5,826 bases of DNA from Acidobacteriota bacterium (GTDB lineage: Bacteria > Acidobacteriota > Terriglobia > Terriglobales > Acidobacteriaceae): positions 1-5,826 of the forward strand of contig JAFAPG010000586.1 of the NCBI GenBank assembly GCA_019247235.1, in the 5' to 3' direction. Position 1 is the stretch's first letter; each line of letters begins with the position of its first letter. Made by a program: the position numbers and the translations under genes. Under the pieces are notes generated by a model, which worked only from the letters and a program-made list of their open reading frames with translations, did not search any database and was not told the origin of the DNA. Positions 1-5,826 of this stretch are shown here, in pieces.

Positions 1-70
1 ATCGACCTGGGTTGTCTCGCTCACGACTGTGACCAGAGATTCTAGCCGGTCAGGAGCGCGGCTCCGGCAC
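1..70. other. Left margin, no assignable gene
   Basis: No gene can be assigned here. Two edge possibilities exist. On the minus strand a GTG at 24-22 opens eight codons (V/M-S-E-T-T-Q-V-D) that run off the window, but no Shine-Dalgarno precedes it. On the plus strand, frame 1 is open from the edge to a TAG at 43-45 and could be the tail of a convergent gene. A GC-rich inverted repeat (GGAGC at 53-57, GCTCC at 61-65, 3-base loop) lies here without a T-run, so it is not a convincing terminator. Confidence 0.3.
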
Positions 71-102
71 AAAAATGAAGGTCGCCATTTTCGGGCGACC
101 TT
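71..102 (-). terminator. Intrinsic terminator of the radical SAM gene
   Basis: Read on the minus strand, a perfect 9-bp stem (AAGGTCGCC at 102-94, GGCGACCTT at 86-78) encloses a 7-base loop and is followed by CA and then five T (75-71). It starts about 40 bases after the TAA of the Tes-like gene, as expected for its rho-independent terminator. On the plus strand the same stem is followed only by ATTCC, so termination in that direction would be weaker. Confidence 0.82.
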
Positions 103-140
103 ATTCCAATCGAAGTTCCTGGAGCAGAGTGCCGGCTTCG

Positions 141-2297
141 TTAATCGCCGGCAACCGGTTCGGCGATTTCCCGGGTCGATTGTAGGCTGTCATTGCCGGG
201 ACGCGGAGTAAGCGCAGCCAGAGGAATGAATCCATTTTCCGACTGAACCGGCTTCTCCTTGAGGATGACCTCCCGATAGAGGGCGGCCATGCGGGCGTTA
301 TAGGCAGCATCATTCTTCTCGGGGCCGCGTGCTTCGGTCGAGGCCTTCAGCTTGGCGTCGCGGGCTCGAATTTTCTCTTCGCGCGCGTTTTTGGCAATAC
401 CCAGCCGGTCAAGATCGTGTTGCTCCTCCCGGGTAATAATATCGTCGCGCAGATACAAAGAATGCTCTCGTGATTCCATGCCCACATTCTTGCCGCCGGC
501 AAAGATTTCATGGCGCCCGTGCTCTTCATACCACTTAGTGAGGGTAGCGGTCATGTGCATCTTTTCGACTATGTTTCTCCAGCCCACGCCTGTGTTGTAG
601 GCGCAGAAGGAGATCTCGCCTTCCTGGGTGGCGTAAGGGATGATGCATTGCTCGGTTCGCCGGAAATCGTAGTTGTAGAGGTCCTGGAACCACATGCCGG
701 CGATGAACAAGAAGTTCCAACGGTCAGTGCGCCGCTTCATGACGTCTTCGAGCGTACGGTCGGGGCCGACCTTGCCATAATTGCGGCCGGTAACGTTATA
801 GTTCTTATCAAATTTCTTCCACAGATCCCAAAGCCGGAAATGTCTGGGTGTCTTGAAAGGATCGTAGTTTTTGGCCAGCACCAGCATCATGCCCAAACCA
901 GAAAGGAACTTACCTCGGGCGGCGTCGTTGATCTTGGCGATGTCTTTGGCCAGCTGATCTCCGTGCAAGAAAGCGGTTACGGGGACGGCTTCCTTGGTTT
1001 CTTTGTCAATCATGACCGCCATGCCCGTCCCGCAATTGGGATGGCAGCCGCAACTGAGTTGTCCCCAATTATTATTTGCCTCTTTCGAGTGCATCAGATC
1101 CGCCCAGTCACTGAAAGTGCTCATGAAGCTGATGGGGAACCAATCGCGCGCCGGCTCGCCGAGACCGGTTTGCTGCTTCACGTCGTGAGCCAGATGAGAG
1201 AGCGTGTAACGTTGCGCCATGCGACGTTCATCGGTGATCGCCTCGTCGCGACCGGTGAAGCTGACCGGCTGGAAGGAGAGGAAGCCAATTTTCTTGGGAT
1301 TATCCAAGGCAAATTGGATAATACGTCCCACTTGTTCGTTGTTGATGCCGTTGACGATGGTCACGACGGGCACGATTTCAACCCCGGCGCGATGTAAGTT
1401 ATCAATGGCCTTCAGCTTGACATCGAACAAATTGCCCACCTTGCGGTGCGCATTGGCGGCGTTACCGATGCCATCAAATTGCAGATAGGCGTAGCGCAAC
1501 CCGGCGTCGGCTGCTTGTTGCGCGAATTCAAAGCTCTTCGCAAATTCAATGCCGTTGGTGGCGGCCTGCACGGAGTTGTAGCCCACTTCGCGGGCATAGC
1601 GCACCGCATCCAGGAAGTATGGCGAAAGCGTCGGCTCGCCACCAGAGAACTGCACGCTCATCTGCCGCCTGGGCTTTATGGTAATGGCGTTATCGAGCAG
1701 CTGCTTAATCTCTTGCCAGGTGAGCTCGTGCACAAAGCCGACTTGATTGGCATCCATGAAGCAGGGATCGCACATCATGTTGCAGCGGTTGGTGAGGTCA
1801 ATGGTGAGAACCGAACCGCGTCCGTACTTTACCGTGGAAGAACCATGATGGTGTAATTTTTCATCATTGTGGGCACGAATATCGCGACCGGGAAAGACTT
1901 GTTCCAGGTGGCGGGAGAAGTTGGTATCGATCGACATTAGGTCTTCGAATCGGCCGTGAATGGGGCACTCCTTGAGCATCCAGATTTGCCCCTTTTGCTC
2001 AATGATCGTGGCTTTGACCTCGCCCACCTTTTGGTTCATCAGCACTTCGTAGGGCAACTCTCCGTCGAGAATCTTTTGTCGAATTTCCGGAACACACTTC
2101 GGACAAAGGGAGTCGGTGCTGCGAGGCCAACCTAGAGGGGGTTTGGATTTTTCGTAGGACTTGAGCAGCGGTTTGTCCGACCACTTGGGAGTGGGGGAAG
2201 GATTAGGACGGATACGGTTCATCCGCTCAAATAAGAACCAGGTGCTCTTAGCCCCGTAAGTGACTGCTTTCTCCACATACTTTATCGGCTTGTGCAT
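141..2297 (-). CDS. tes: Radical SAM protein, tetraether / membrane-spanning lipid synthase (Tes, MJ0619) family
   Basis: This 718-residue, apparently intact protein is predicted to be an Fe-S radical SAM enzyme of the Tes family. Seen: an N-terminal iron-site signature (C65-P-K-C68, then C111-P-I-H114-G); the radical SAM motif C172-x3-C176-x2-C179-F; a GGEP SAM-binding motif at 219-222; ATNG at 246-249 and YLQFDG at 271-276, matching later barrel strands; then C416-G-C418-H-P-N-C422, and a conserved block (about 530-570) with C551 and C565. A hydrophobic stretch near 464-476 could face lipid. Known: archaeal Tes uses SAM radicals to join two unactivated sp3 lipid-chain carbons, and it carries a radical SAM cluster, auxiliary [4Fe-4S] clusters and a rubredoxin-like iron. 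Inferred: the bacterial substrate is an acyl or alkyl chain, giving diabolic-acid-type or tetraether lipids. Residues 1-60 and the charged tail (about 612-718) extend beyond the core. The ATG at 2297 is supported by an upstream AGGAGG. Older databases may call this family a dihydropterin methyltransferase. Family assignment is fairly sure; substrate is not. Confidence 0.8.
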   Translation of the reverse strand: MHKPIKYVEKAVTYGAKSTWFLFERMNRIRPNPSPTPKWSDKPLLKSYEKSKPPLGWPRSTDSLCPKCVPEIRQKILDGELPYEVLMNQKVGEVKATIIEQKGQIWMLKECPIHGRFEDLMSIDTNFSRHLEQVFPGRDIRAHNDEKLHHHGSSTVKYGRGSVLTIDLTNRCNMMCDPCFMDANQVGFVHELTWQEIKQLLDNAITIKPRRQMSVQFSGGEPTLSPYFLDAVRYAREVGYNSVQAATNGIEFAKSFEFAQQAADAGLRYAYLQFDGIGNAANAHRKVGNLFDVKLKAIDNLHRAGVEIVPVVTIVNGINNEQVGRIIQFALDNPKKIGFLSFQPVSFTGRDEAITDERRMAQRYTLSHLAHDVKQQTGLGEPARDWFPISFMSTFSDWADLMHSKEANNNWGQLSCGCHPNCGTGMAVMIDKETKEAVPVTAFLHGDQLAKDIAKINDAARGKFLSGLGMMLVLAKNYDPFKTPRHFRLWDLWKKFDKNYNVTGRNYGKVGPDRTLEDVMKRRTDRWNFLFIAGMWFQDLYNYDFRRTEQCIIPYATQEGEISFCAYNTGVGWRNIVEKMHMTATLTKWYEEHGRHEIFAGGKNVGMESREHSLYLRDDIITREEQHDLDRLGIAKNAREEKIRARDAKLKASTEARGPEKNDAAYNARMAALYREVILKEKPVQSENGFIPLAALTPRPGNDSLQSTREIAEPVAGD

Positions 2298-2311
2298 GTA
2301 CCGTTCCCTTT

Positions 2312-2317
2312 CCTCCT
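2312..2317 (-). promoter_or_regulatory. Shine-Dalgarno of the Tes-like gene
   Basis: AGGAGG on the minus strand lies 14 bases before the ATG at 2297. This spacing is longer than usual, and a closer AAGGG sits 8 bases before the ATG and may contribute. No other start nearby has a comparable site, so it fixes the translation start. Confidence 0.65.
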
Positions 2318-2330
2318 GCTTGAAATTGCC

Positions 2331-2367
2331 GAAAAACCAAACCGGCGATCCTGTAGCTGGTCGCCAG
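2331..2367 (-). terminator. Terminator-like hairpin in the leader of the Tes-like gene
   Basis: On the minus strand CTGGCGA (2367-2361) pairs with TCGCCGG (2348-2342) through 7 bp including one T-G pair, around a 12-base loop. It is followed by TTTGGTTTTTC. The structure ends about 14 bases before the Shine-Dalgarno. It could end read-through from ileS-lspA, act as an attenuator, or be incidental. The interrupted T-run and large loop make it weaker than the terminator at 71-102. Confidence 0.45.
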
Positions 2368-2501
2368 TTAATACCCGGATGTGCCTAATGGATTGACCTC
2401 TTTATCCTATTCAGGCCATGGGAACAGCACATCAGTAAGACAATAAAAGGGTGAAAATCGGGGTTGAGTGGGAGAAACTCGCAGTGGGCGGGTGTAAGTG
2501 A

Positions 2502-2521
2502 TTGAACCCATGGGAGTTCAA
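2502..2521. repeat. Inverted repeat, possible operator
   Basis: TTGAAC (2502-2507) and GTTCAA (2516-2521) form perfect 6-bp arms around an 8-base centre that contains the palindrome CCATGG. It lies in the gap upstream of the Tes-like gene. The symmetry and spacing would suit a dimeric regulator, but no known box is recognised and the length is within reach of chance. Confidence 0.35.
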
Positions 2522-2574
2522 CCCGGGCAGAGCGGTTCTTTTGAAATCAACGCTGGCTGCTACTCTAGCGCGCA

Positions 2575-2601
2575 GAAAACAGATCCGGCCTCGCCGGCTC
2601 T
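2575..2601 (-). terminator. Possible weak terminator after lspA
   Basis: On the minus strand AGA-g-CCGGC, a 3-base loop, then GCCGG-a-TCT form a stem with one internal mismatch (2601-2581), followed by GTTTTC (2580-2575). It starts about 43 bases after the lspA stop. Read on the plus strand, a competing stem (GATCCG 2582-2587, CGGATC 2608-2613) precedes six T at 2619-2624, so the element may act in both directions. Confidence 0.45.
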
Positions 2602-2643
2602 GGTCGACGGATCGCCCGTTTTTTGCCTTCCGCGCAGCAACGG

Positions 2644-3135
2644 CTAGGCTGAGTTCTGAGCTGCCGGAGATTTTGCAAACAGGATTTCAAAAACCAGCAA
2701 CCCGGCGCCCACCACGATAGCGCTGTCAGCGATGTTAAAGGCTGGCCATTGATAAGAGCCGATGTACACCAATAAGAAGTCAACCACTCGACCGGTCAAC
2801 AGCCGGTCCCACAAGTTACCCAGCGCGCCTCCCAAGATCAGAGATAAGCCCACCGCGCTTGCAGTCATCGCGTGGGCGTTACGCCAAAGCAGAGTTGAGA
2901 CCACGACCAATGCCACTACAGAAAAAAGCACCAGCACGCCAAGCGTCCAGGCGGAAGGGGAATCGTTGAACAGGCCAAATGCGGCCCCGCGATTCTCCAC
3001 GTGCGTGATGTAAACCACGCGCTTGATCACGGTTATGCTGTCGTGCAATGAAATATCTTTGGCCACCAATCGCTTGGTCAATCGGTCGAGGAGCAAAACT
3101 CCTAAGGCAATCAAAAAATGAAAGCGACGTATCAT
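2644..3135 (-). CDS. lspA: Lipoprotein signal peptidase (signal peptidase II)
   Basis: This 163-residue aspartic protease of the inner membrane cleaves the signal peptide of diacylglyceryl-modified prolipoproteins, after Lgt. All family signatures are visible: D17-R-L-T-K21 at the end of the first membrane segment, N48 in the ENRGAAFG block, GGALGNLWDR (102-111), the first catalytic aspartate D119 in GRVVDF, and the second, D137, in FNIAD. Hydrophobic segments fall near 5-16, 63-82, 90-108 and 137-154, giving the expected four-helix topology. Length is normal for the family. I chose the ATG at 3135 because it puts the first helix and D17 at usual positions. An in-frame ATG at 3192 would add 19 polar residues and overlap ileS by 26 bases. 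Neither start has a strong Shine-Dalgarno. It follows the ileS stop by 31 bases, so coupled expression with ileS is likely. Confidence 0.95.
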   Translation of the reverse strand: MIRRFHFLIALGVLLLDRLTKRLVAKDISLHDSITVIKRVVYITHVENRGAAFGLFNDSPSAWTLGVLVLFSVVALVVVSTLLWRNAHAMTASAVGLSLILGGALGNLWDRLLTGRVVDFLLVYIGSYQWPAFNIADSAIVVGAGLLVFEILFAKSPAAQNSA

Positions 3136-3166
3136 GAAACAGAGTCTCAACGCATTCAAATGGCAA

Positions 3167-5826
3167 TCAGGAGCCCGCGGCTCCGCGTTCATTTAACACC
3201 CGAGCACAGCGTTCGCAAACTCTCGGGTAAAGTGGGTCTTCGCCGACTCGGGTGGAATAATTCCAACAGCGTTCGCATTTTTCCCCCGCCGCCCGCAAAA
3301 CCTCCAGCCCCAGCCCGCTCGTGCCATTCCCAGAAGCAGAGCGCTCGAGCGTCACAGCAGAGACAATGAATAAGTATCGCAGTTGCTCGAGGTGGCGTTC
3401 TAGGATCACAAACAGCGGGTCCGAGGCTGTGAGTTTGACCTGGGCTTCGAGGCTTCCGCCAATAAGGCGTTGCGTGCGGGCCTCTTCCAATGCTTTAAGA
3501 ACCTGGTCGCGCACCGCCCGCAGGCTTACCCAATCGTCAGCTTCGCTTTTCTCCTGTTTGCAAGCGCCTGCAAGAAGCTCTTGGGGGGAGAGAAAGCGAT
3601 CCAGATGCACGCTTTCCGGGCGTCCTTCAAGTTTAGGAAGATATTGCCAGACCTCTTCACAAGTGAAACTCAGGATAGGCGCAAGCAGGCGAACAAACGT
3701 TTCCAGAATACGCCAGAGCGCGGTTTGCGCCGAGCGACGGGCGTGGGAGTTGGGCGCGGAAATATAGAGACGGTCCTTCAGCACGTCAAAGTAGAATGCG
3801 CTTAGTTCGACCACCAAGAATTGGTTGATTCGCTGATAAATCTTGTGGAAGGCAAATGCTTGGTACCAGTCGACTACGTCACGGGCCACCTCTGCGGTTT
3901 GTCGCAGCATGTACTGATCGAGCGGCTGCAATTCCGAGAATGGCAGGGCGTCGTCGGAGGGATGAAAGTCATAAAGGTTGCCGAGGGTATTGCGGAATAG
4001 CTTGTTACGAATATCGCGATAAACGGCAGAAATTCGTTGCATCAGGTTCTCTGAACCAACGACGTCTTCACGGAAATCCACCGAAGCCACCCAAAGGCGG
4101 ACGATCTCGCCGCCCAGGCGATTGGCAATGTCGACAGGATCGACATCGTTGCCACGCGATTTAGACATGGCGCGGCCCTGTTCATCGAGGGTCCATCCCG
4201 GTGTAGCCGCTGATTTATAGGACGCACTCCCGCGCGTGCCAATCGAGCACAGCAGCGAAGACTGAAACCATCCCCGGTACTGGTCCCCGCCCTCCAGGTA
4301 GAGATCCGACGGCCAGGGGTAGGGGCGCTCTTTGGCGTGTTCCACCAGATAGCTGCAACCGGACTCAAACCAGACATCGAGGATGTCATCTTCCTTGCGG
4401 AATGAACCTCCGCTGCAACTCGGGCATTTGCTCTCCCTGACAAGCTGATCAGCCTGCTCGGTGTACCAGGAATCCGCCCCCGATTGTGCAAATAGCGCAA
4501 CTACCTTGCGGTTTACCGCGGCATTATTCAGCGGCTTTTTGCAGTTGCTACAAACGAAGACCGCGATCGGGACTCCCCACACCCGCTGGCGGGAGATGCA
4601 CCAGTCCGGTCGAGCTGCAACCATATTTAGAATTCGTTCTTCGCCCCAAGTCGGATCCCAAGCGATTTTCTTTATTTCCTCCAGCGCACGCGTGCGAAAG
4701 CTTGCACCTTCGATAGCCGTCTCCATCGAAATAAACCACTGTTCGGTGGCGCGAAAGATGACAGGGTTGTGGCAACGCCAGCAGTGAGGATAAGAATGCT
4801 CAAGCTTCTCGGCATGCAAAAGCGCGCCTTCGGATTTCACCAGATCCACAATCGGCTGGTTTGCTTTGAAGACTTGGAGTCCGTTGTAGGCTGGTAACCC
4901 ATTCGCCAAGCGGCCGGCCGAATCCACATCGCAGGTCAGCGGCAGCTTATAACGCACGCCAGTTTGAAAGTCCTCAGCGCCGTGGGAGGGCGCGGTGTGG
5001 ACCACCCCGGTTCCGGTATCCATGGCCACGTAATCGGCGAGAACCCCCAGCACCCGGCGTTGTTCCCAAGGCAAGAAAGGATGATGGAACCAGCTGTGCT
5101 CCATAACCCGTCCGGGAAAGCGGGCGATAACCTTAGCTTCCGGGAAGCCGCATTTCTCCGAGGCCTGTTTTGCTAACTTCTCAGCCAAGATGTAGAGTCC
5201 ATCCGCGGACTCAACAGTCACGTATTGCTCTTGGGGGTGGAAGGCGACAGCCAGCGACGCCGGCAAGGTCCAAGGGGTGGTGGTCCAAATGACAGTGAAA
5301 ATAGGCTTTTCATGGTGGATGCGGGCGTCGGCAAGAGCGGAGTCGATCGTGCGCGGATCGGACTGGAGACGGTATCGCACCCAGATGCTGGGGCTGGTGT
5401 GGGTCGTGTACTCAACCTCAGCTTCAGCTAAAGCGGTGCGGTCGTGCCAACACCAGTACACCGGTCGCAGCCCTTTATAGACGAAGCCGTGCTCGAAGAA
5501 GTGATAGAAGGTCTCGATCACCACGGATTCGTACTCAGGCGTCATCGTCGAATAGGGTTTATCGAACCGTCCCAGAACCCCCAGTCGTTTGAACTGCTGA
5601 CGTTGCAGATCGAGGTATTTTTCGGCGTAGCGGCGGCATTCGAGCCGCACATCGACGGCCTGCATCTGCAGTTTCTTGCCACCCAATTGCTGGTCTACCT
5701 TGATCTCGATCGGCAAACCGTGGCAGTCCCACCCCGGGATGTAGGGAGCATCAAAGCCCGCCATGCTTTTAGACTTTACGACGAAGTCCTTAAGACACTT
5801 GTTCAGCGCATGCCCCAAGTGGATAG
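3167..5826 (-). CDS. ileS: Isoleucyl-tRNA synthetase, 5' end outside the window
   Basis: This class I cytoplasmic synthetase charges tRNA-Ile and edits misactivated valine. The frame is open to the right edge: the last full codons read I-H-L-G-H-A-L-N-K, so the HIGH motif is H-L-G-H. The TTG at 5818 is its internal leucine codon, not a start. Counting that Leu as residue 1, there are 883 visible residues: WDCHGLPIE at 30-38; the CP1 editing domain with TTTPWTLPAS (179-188) and HTAPSHGAEDF (274-284); a C423/C426...C465/C468 pair set; DVWFESG (481-487); GGDQYRGWFQSS (510-521); the KMSKS loop as A-M-S-K-S (550-554); and a C-terminal zinc finger with C848, C851, C868 and C871. Adding about 50-60 missing residues gives the usual bacterial length near 940. 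The TGA is at 3169-3167, and lspA follows. The first Lys of KMSKS is Ala. Identity is secure. Confidence 0.97.
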   Translation of the reverse strand, partial: IHLGHALNKCLKDFVVKSKSMAGFDAPYIPGWDCHGLPIEIKVDQQLGGKKLQMQAVDVRLECRRYAEKYLDLQRQQFKRLGVLGRFDKPYSTMTPEYESVVIETFYHFFEHGFVYKGLRPVYWCWHDRTALAEAEVEYTTHTSPSIWVRYRLQSDPRTIDSALADARIHHEKPIFTVIWTTTPWTLPASLAVAFHPQEQYVTVESADGLYILAEKLAKQASEKCGFPEAKVIARFPGRVMEHSWFHHPFLPWEQRRVLGVLADYVAMDTGTGVVHTAPSHGAEDFQTGVRYKLPLTCDVDSAGRLANGLPAYNGLQVFKANQPIVDLVKSEGALLHAEKLEHSYPHCWRCHNPVIFRATEQWFISMETAIEGASFRTRALEEIKKIAWDPTWGEERILNMVAARPDWCISRQRVWGVPIAVFVCSNCKKPLNNAAVNRKVVALFAQSGADSWYTEQADQLVRESKCPSCSGGSFRKEDDILDVWFESGCSYLVEHAKERPYPWPSDLYLEGGDQYRGWFQSSLLCSIGTRGSASYKSAATPGWTLDEQGRAMSKSRGNDVDPVDIANRLGGEIVRLWVASVDFREDVVGSENLMQRISAVYRDIRNKLFRNTLGNLYDFHPSDDALPFSELQPLDQYMLRQTAEVARDVVDWYQAFAFHKIYQRINQFLVVELSAFYFDVLKDRLYISAPNSHARRSAQTALWRILETFVRLLAPILSFTCEEVWQYLPKLEGRPESVHLDRFLSPQELLAGACKQEKSEADDWVSLRAVRDQVLKALEEARTQRLIGGSLEAQVKLTASDPLFVILERHLEQLRYLFIVSAVTLERSASGNGTSGLGLEVLRAAGEKCERCWNYSTRVGEDPLYPRVCERCARVLNERGAAGS
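3170..3184 (-). other. Small hairpin at the ileS-lspA junction
   Basis: GGAGCC and GGCTCC form a 6-bp stem around a 3-base loop, in the last codons of ileS directly before its TGA. There is no T-run, so it is not a terminator. It could influence ribosome movement or mRNA processing at the junction, or simply reflect the Ala-Ala-Gly codons it encodes. Confidence 0.3.

Larger units (their letters stand above)
2298..2643. other. 346-base gap between lspA and the Tes-like gene
   Basis: The gap holds a hairpin near lspA (2575-2601), a palindrome (2502-2521), the leader hairpin (2331-2367) and the Shine-Dalgarno (2312-2317). I found no convincing sigma-70 promoter on the minus strand: the best -10-like hexamers (TAGGAT, 2410-2405; TATTAA, 2372-2367) lack a matching -35. 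No tRNA fold was found. A 34-codon minus-strand frame (2511-2407) has an ATG but no ribosome binding site. The size of the gap suggests the Tes-like gene has its own promoter. Confidence 0.6.

Noticed and set aside
1..24. GTG start of a next minus-strand gene (V/M-S-E-T-T-Q-V-D)
   Set aside because: Only eight codons are visible and no Shine-Dalgarno precedes it; it cannot be supported as a gene from this window.
510..1397. 295-codon open frame on the plus strand
   Set aside because: It lies wholly antisense to the Tes-like gene, shows no recognisable domain or ribosome site, and looks like a mirror of the coding strand's codon bias.
1446..1856. 136-codon plus-strand frame
   Set aside because: Antisense to the radical SAM core that carries the conserved CX3CX2C and GGEP motifs; a shadow frame.
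2407..2511. 34-codon minus-strand frame that could be a leader peptide
   Set aside because: It has no ribosome binding site and no run of regulatory codons; its ATG falls inside the CCATGG palindrome.
2461..2560. tRNA-like TTCAACCC / GGGTTGA pieces
   Set aside because: They resemble a T-arm by eye, but no acceptor, D-arm and anticodon-arm set can be formed on either strand.
2502..2720. 72-codon plus-strand frame in the gap
   Set aside because: Runs into the lspA coding region on the opposite strand, no Shine-Dalgarno, no recognisable protein features.
3321..3805. Overlapping plus-strand frames of 148 and 111 codons
   Set aside because: Both are antisense to the C-terminal half of ileS, have no family features, and overlap one another.
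4042..4500. 152-codon minus-strand frame
   Set aside because: Same-strand shifted frame inside ileS, Arg/Ala/Pro-rich shadow; the ileS frame covers the same bases with DVWFESG and the KMSKS loop.
5816..5818. TTG as the start of ileS
   Set aside because: Codons upstream to the edge read Ile-His and complete the HIGH motif (H-L-G-H), so the TTG is an internal leucine and the gene begins outside the window.

Overview
The window reads as a bacterial chromosome segment with all three recognisable genes on the minus strand. In transcription order they are ileS (isoleucyl-tRNA synthetase, cut by the right edge), lspA (lipoprotein signal peptidase II) and, after a 346-base gap, a large radical SAM gene related to tetraether / membrane-spanning lipid synthases (Tes, MJ0619 family). 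Base composition looks moderately GC-rich (not counted exactly). A bacterial lspA-ileS pair beside a long Tes-like protein suggests an Acidobacteriota-like bacterium, because members of that phylum are known for membrane-spanning iso-diabolic acid and branched tetraether lipids. This taxonomic guess is inference only; there is no rRNA or other marker here.

Layout from right to left. Bases 3167-5826 carry ileS; the right edge cuts exactly at its HIGH signature, so about 50-60 N-terminal residues should lie outside. lspA follows 31 bases after the ileS stop and is probably co-transcribed. A modest terminator-like hairpin lies after lspA. The gap then holds a palindrome and a second hairpin followed by a T-rich run, directly upstream of a strong Shine-Dalgarno for the radical SAM gene. 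The Tes-like gene fills 141-2297 and ends about 40 bases before a clean intrinsic terminator (71-102). Bases 1-70 contain no assignable gene.

How the genes fit together. ileS and lspA are housekeeping genes: Ile-tRNA supply, and removal of lipoprotein signal peptides in the inner membrane. The Tes-like enzyme is the accessory and most interesting element. It has the CX3CX2C radical SAM motif, an N-terminal CxxC...CPxHG iron-binding signature and five further C-terminal cysteines suited to auxiliary Fe-S clusters. By analogy with the archaeal enzyme it would join the inert ends of two lipid chains to make membrane-spanning lipids. The substrate in this organism cannot be read from the sequence.
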